Assembly: GCA_964388275.1 (NCBI GenBank)
Contig: CAYLZD010000008.1
Span: 82,397 to 146,396 of the forward strand
Source of the DNA: JARYLZ01 sp964388275
GTDB lineage: Bacteria; Bacteroidota; Ignavibacteria; SZUA-365
Reading direction: 5' to 3'
DNA: 64,000 nucleotides
Part shown: positions 60,528 to 64,000 of the stretch, in pieces
Layout of the letters: the number at the start of each line of letters is the position of its first letter
Position numbering within the stretch: position 1 is the first letter of the stretch
Program-made: the position numbers and the translations under genes
Notes under the pieces: generated by a model
Database searches by the model: none
Told to the model about the DNA's origin: nothing
The model's input: only the letters and a program-made list of their open reading frames with translations

Positions 60528-61658
60528 CTACTCCCACTCCCAGCCCGGACGGTGAGTCGGTATTCCGATCGCGCGCAGCGCTTCAAGCACGGGAGCGAAC
60601 GCGGCGGAATCCGACAGCAGGGCGCGCAGACCTCCGTAATCGGCCGGACGCGGGCGCGCCGGAAGCTTGAGATTTCCCGCGGCCCAGAGCGCGGTGAGCA
60701 GCTTGTCGCGGTGCTCCGCGTCGAAACCGTTCGCCAGGTAAACGTAAAGCCCGCCGTAGCCGAGCTCGGCGAGACGGAGCACCTGCGTAAGCGTCCAGTC
60801 GGGCGCGCAATCCGGTTGCGTGAATATCGAGGCTCCGTGCGGTGTGGAGCAGCTGGGAGCGATCCACGGCTGAAAGCGCTCGAGCGGAATGCCGTTCGCC
60901 CCGGCCCAGGACACGACCTTATCCGAGTAATCCAGGTAACGCGGCCCGTTGTCGAAATACCTCGCTCCGGTGAAGATCAGCAGACGCTTCAATCGCGAGG
61001 TGGTCAATTCGCGGGTTACGGCATCCCTGTGACGCTCGTCGAAACGCCGAGCCGCGTCGGTGACGAGCCGGATTCCCTCCAGCTCATAGACGTTCACGCC
61101 CACGTCCATGTCGTGCTCTTCGGCTATTGAAAGCACGGAGTCGAAACCGTTCCAACAGCCCGCCGGATCGAAAGGAGTCCAGGGCGGCGCCGCGCCGCCG
61201 TCGTACGCCCAGGCGAACCAGCCATCGTCGAGATACAGCCCCTGGAAGCCGGCCGCCACGCTCGAATCCGCGAGCAGTTTCTTCCACTCGAACACATTAC
61301 GCAGTCCGGGTCCTCCCAGAAAACGCTGCGAATAGCCTTCGGATTTGCGCAGGTTCTCTCGGGCCGCGGCGAGATCCGGGCAGTTCAGCATGACGCCGTC
61401 GGCGCCGGCCGCTTTCCAGGCGGCCAGCATGGGAGTGTACGTGTCATTCCGGTAATCCCATTGATACCCTCGAGTCGGCGCCATCCAGAATCCCACATGG
61501 CAGAAGGGTCCGGGAAGCGGAGCGCTGTCGGAAGGTGTCAAGTAAGTCCATGCCGGCGACAGTATCTCCTCGGAACAACCGCGCAGCGCCGTAATCGACA
61601 GCGCGACACAGAACAGCAGAAGGACGGGTCGGAACGGTTTCAGCACGCGGCCCCTCAA
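60528..61658 (-). CDS. Predicted lipoprotein of unknown function, possible TIM-barrel
   Basis: A 376-residue protein with an N-terminal lipoprotein signal (VLLLFCVALSITALRGC). The body has alternating hydrophobic strands and acidic loops such as AAGADGVMLNCPD, GFQGLYLDDGWF, DVGVNVYELEG and LGYGGLYVYLANG. This pattern recalls a TIM barrel of glycoside-hydrolase type, with LDDGW as a possible acidic site. I do not recognise a specific family. It is not in an obvious operon. Confidence 0.6.
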   Translation of the reverse strand: MRGRVLKPFRPVLLLFCVALSITALRGCSEEILSPAWTYLTPSDSAPLPGPFCHVGFWMAPTRGYQWDYRNDTYTPMLAAWKAAGADGVMLNCPDLAAARENLRKSEGYSQRFLGGPGLRNVFEWKKLLADSSVAAGFQGLYLDDGWFAWAYDGGAAPPWTPFDPAGCWNGFDSVLSIAEEHDMDVGVNVYELEGIRLVTDAARRFDERHRDAVTRELTTSRLKRLLIFTGARYFDNGPRYLDYSDKVVSWAGANGIPLERFQPWIAPSCSTPHGASIFTQPDCAPDWTLTQVLRLAELGYGGLYVYLANGFDAEHRDKLLTALWAAGNLKLPARPRPADYGGLRALLSDSAAFAPVLEALRAIGIPTHRPGWEWE

Positions 61659-62059
61659 GGTTTCGGACTCGGATCTGTTTCCCGCGGCATTACAGTTTCA
61701 CCCCGTCTTGAAGCAGCCTTATCCCCGCCAAACGCGCACCGCCGCGGTCCATCGCGCAGAGGTCGATCGCGCGCATAGTCGCCGCAGCGCCGTTGCTTCC
61801 CGATATGTCCGCCATGTTGTTCACTCCTCGCCGCCGTCCGGATCCGGCGTCCGGTTTGTAAGTAGATCACTTTCCAGGCAATCCTATGGATATTTTCACA
61901 TTCCGGCAAGTTTCGATGCCGGCAGTTTCATCGTGAAGGCCTATGCCTGCGAGCTTGCTCCGGACCGAGCGATATCCGCCGGAGACTCCGGCGCCTCGGG
62001 CGTCGATGATCACGGATCGCGGCCTGATCGGTTGACAATTGTTTATGGACGTACGTGAT

Positions 62060-62254
62060 CCCAGGGCTGAAGCCCTGGGCTGTGCTCTGTCGCCCTCCGC
62101 TATGCGTCGGGCTCACCGGACTGTGTGTGCATGCTGTCCCAGGGCTGACGCCCTGGGCTGGTATATACCGCCCTTCCAGGGCTCATTGTTTTCTGGGCGG
62201 CACACTGAACCCAGGGCTTGAGCCCTGGGCTGAATAGTGCCGTCCCTTCGGGAC
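62060..62254. repeat. Cluster of REP-like palindromes
   Basis: Three near-identical 20-bp palindromes of the form CCCAGGGCTnnAGCCCTGGG occur at 62060-62079, 62138-62157 (one base-pair variant) and 62210-62229. Each is followed by CTG, and they are 53-58 bp apart. A smaller palindrome GTCCCTTCGGGAC lies at 62242-62254, and GCCCTTCCAGGGC at 62170-62182. Together they look like a repetitive extragenic palindrome cluster. No transposase gene of the RAYT type is in the window. Confidence 0.8.
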
Positions 62255-62498
62255 TTATTTCGAGCCGATCATCTGCCTCTCTTAATCTCCAGCACCGGCC
62301 ACCCTTCCGGGGTAGCCGCTTCGCGTCAACCCCGGGCCCGGTTTTTCGGATACCTTCGGGATACGCTGACTGCGCAATCATTGCTGCACGACCTGAATTC
62401 CTTCATAACAATGGGAAAACCGTCTGAGCGTCTTCCCCTAACTACGTTCTGCGATACGGAGCTTTTACCAACAGGCCGCAGAATTTCGTCACACGCGC

Positions 62499-62530
62499 CT
62501 CTTCCGCTCTTCCGCTCTTCCGCTCTTCCC
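62499..62530. repeat. Octamer tandem repeat, CTCTTCCG
   Basis: Three perfect copies of CTCTTCCG and one variant, CTCTTCCC, lie head to tail. The array sits 28 nt from the stop codon of the FISUMP-domain gene, on its 3' side. Confidence 0.8.
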
Positions 62531-62557
62531 CATACCTTTCCAAAATAGTCAAACGAA

Positions 62558-64000
62558 CTAATCCCTCACGCAACGGACCGAAAAACCGTAATACCTGTAG
62601 TAGTTGTAGCGACCCACGCCCGCGCTGTAGCAGGCCAGGTCGCGGGCCCACGCGCCCGCCGTGGAGGACCACCAGAGACCGTTGCTGCCTATGCCGCTGA
62701 AGGTACCACTGCTGTACCGGCAGCCGCCCGGAAGAGCTGTGAAACCGCTGCTGTTGTCCGCCACATTGGGACTCGACCAATGCGCTGTCCCTGCTTCCTT
62801 CAGCTTGCCTCCGGCAACACTCTGTCCGCCGAGATAGGTCGTAAGAACTGTCCATTCCTCGTCCGTCGGCACATGCCAGCCCGCCGGCGCTAGGCCGCGA
62901 GGATCGTTAACCGCATACCAATTGTAAAGCTTGCCGTATATGGCGGCATTTGCCGGATCGTTGTTGTAATAACACCATGCCCCGGTTGTCAAGCTTGCCC
63001 ATTGCGCGGGATCGGTCACCTGAGGTATCGGATCGCCGTTGCGGTACTTGTCCACATCCAGATTCTTCAGCATCCATACCTGCGTGCCTATCGTTACGGA
63101 TGCACCGCCGGAGCCCTGTTGAGTCGTGAACGATACTTCATTTCCATATCCCGCGCCCATGCTGTTGATTGCATACGCGCGCACATAATACGTTGTATTT
63201 GCCGCAAGACCTGTGATCGAACTCTCGAAACTTCCCGTCCCGGCGCCGTCAGTAGTATGACTGTCCACCGTAGTCGGACCGGGCGACGTGCTCCAGCACA
63301 CGCCTCTCGCCGTCACGGGATATCCGCCGTCGGACGAGATATTTCCTCCGCTTCTCCCTGTTGTCGCCGTGATGTCGGTTACAGCGGCCGTAGTCAAAAC
63401 CGGCAGGAACAAACTCACGTTTACCGCGCTGTCCAGGTCCCCGCAGGATGAGTTACCGTACAAGTCCTCCGCGCATGCCCTGACATCGTATCGGCCAACG
63501 GAAGAGTACACATGAGTGAACGCCGCCTGCGCGCTGCCGCCCGTGACGGCTATGGAATCGTCCATCACACCGTCGTTTTCGAAATCGATGAGTATCTTCG
63601 AGAGACTGTTTATCGCCGACCTTGCCGTAACCCCGAAACGCGCCGTGTCGCCCGGGAACAGATTCGGAGTCAGGCAGGCGAAGCTTTCGATCACGGGAGG
63701 AATGGAAAGGCGCCTCATCATGAATACTACCGATGTGTCCGATACAGGCGCGGCCGTCACCGTGTCGGGATGGAATGTGCCCGCGTATCCAATGAAACGG
63801 TATGCCGCGGCGCCCGGCTTGCCGATCGCCTCAGTCACGGCCACTCCCGTGCTGCCGCCGGGAGAAAAGAATGGAGTTCCGGCGCCGGCCGGCCCGTTCT
63901 TCACGATTCGAACCGTCCTCGACGATTCTCCCGACCGCGCCGTGAGCAGGTACACGCCCGCCGGAAGCGAGGCGGCGTTAAGCGAAAACGCATGCGTCCC
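62558..64000 (-). CDS. FISUMP-domain surface protein, C-terminal part
   Basis: The reading frame is open to the window edge, so the N-terminus is missing; 480 residues are visible. In order they show a sorting-domain-like segment (LPAGVYLLTARSGESSRTVRIV), then a PKD-like domain (SKILIDFENDGVMDD ... FTHVYSSVGRYDVRA). A fibronectin-III-like repeat (TTYYVRAYAINSMGAGYGNEVSF) follows. The last is a Fibrobacter-succinogenes major paralogous domain (FISUMP), with GTQVWMLKNLDVDKYRNG, GWHVPTDEEWTVL and the terminal YGFSVRCVRD. Such proteins are cell-surface or secreted; the function is unknown. Confidence 0.8.
   Translation of the reverse strand, partial: GTHAFSLNAASLPAGVYLLTARSGESSRTVRIVKNGPAGAGTPFFSPGGSTGVAVTEAIGKPGAAAYRFIGYAGTFHPDTVTAAPVSDTSVVFMMRRLSIPPVIESFACLTPNLFPGDTARFGVTARSAINSLSKILIDFENDGVMDDSIAVTGGSAQAAFTHVYSSVGRYDVRACAEDLYGNSSCGDLDSAVNVSLFLPVLTTAAVTDITATTGRSGGNISSDGGYPVTARGVCWSTSPGPTTVDSHTTDGAGTGSFESSITGLAANTTYYVRAYAINSMGAGYGNEVSFTTQQGSGGASVTIGTQVWMLKNLDVDKYRNGDPIPQVTDPAQWASLTTGAWCYYNNDPANAAIYGKLYNWYAVNDPRGLAPAGWHVPTDEEWTVLTTYLGGQSVAGGKLKEAGTAHWSSPNVADNSSGFTALPGGCRYSSGTFSGIGSNGLWWSSTAGAWARDLACYSAGVGRYNYYRYYGFSVRCVRD

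Larger units (their letters stand above)
61659..62557. other. Non-coding region with repeats
   Basis: Nearly 0.9 kb without a convincing gene. The part from 61659 to 62040 shows nothing I can name. Between 62060 and about 62254 are REP-like palindromes, and at 62499-62530 an octamer array. Small frames across the palindromes are repeat translations. Confidence 0.6.

Noticed and set aside
62039..62237. Small open frames of about 60 codons across the palindrome cluster
   Set aside because: They are translations of the repeated palindromes in two frames and not protein genes.

Overview
The window reads as one piece of a bacterial chromosome from the FCB superphylum, most likely an Ignavibacteria/Kapabacteria-like member of the Bacteroidetes-Chlorobi group. 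This placement is an inference. It rests on many secreted proteins ending in type IX secretion (T9SS, Por) C-terminal sorting domains of the NYPNPFNP type, a FISUMP-type domain, a folP-cdaA pair, promoters resembling the Bacteroidetes -33/-7 consensus (TTTG...TAnnTTTG), and a bacilliredoxin. No rRNA, CRISPR array, integrase, insertion sequence or phage gene was seen.

Region 1 (1-24,984, all minus strand) is an unusually complete translation/transcription supercluster. In transcription order it holds tRNA-Thr(UGU), tRNA-Tyr, tRNA-Gly, tRNA-Thr(GGU), rpmG, tRNA-Trp, secE, nusG, rplK, rplA, rplJ, rplL, rpoB, rpoC, rpsL, rpsG, fusA, tuf, rpsJ, rplC, rplD, rplW, rplB, rpsS, rplV, rpsC, rplP, rpmC, rpsQ, rplN, rplX, rplE, rpsN, rpsH, rplF, rplR and the start of rpsE. 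Control points visible in the DNA are a promoter before the tRNAs, a terminator-like hairpin between rplL and rpoB, and a promoter with a hairpin leader before rpsL.

Region 2 (25,022-29,323, minus) is a housekeeping run: folP, cdaA (c-di-AMP synthesis), pcm, miaA and a lipoprotein alpha/beta hydrolase. A strong terminator at 29,427-29,464 closes the next unit, a 1203-residue T9SS-exported protein.

Region 3 (33,419-47,529, minus) is a tightly packed accessory operon and the most interesting part. It holds two tandem YCF48-like beta-propeller proteins with sorting domains and a 1312-residue membrane-anchored protein joining a DUF2334 deacetylase-like domain to a glycoside-hydrolase-like domain. 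A processive GT2 glycosyltransferase, a predicted outer-membrane barrel, an HGSNAT/DUF1624-type acyltransferase and a GT-C-type membrane glycosyltransferase follow. Several of these genes overlap by 4 nt. I infer a synthase-dependent exopolysaccharide pathway that resembles Pga/Pel in logic but not in gene content.

Region 4 (47,882-52,849, plus) carries an APC amino-acid permease and a 1072-residue parallel-beta-helix protein with dockerin-like repeats and a T9SS domain, preceded by a long structured leader. Region 5 (53,110-60,144, plus) is a suf operon: sufB, sufC, sufD, sufS, sufU, sufT, a bacilliredoxin and an Rrf2 regulator. It is interrupted by two heptamer-repeat arrays that are inverted relative to each other. 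Region 6 (60,131-64,000) has an orphan sorting-domain remnant, a lipoprotein of unknown function, about 0.9 kb of non-coding DNA with REP-like palindromes, and the C-terminal part of a FISUMP-domain protein that runs off the window.
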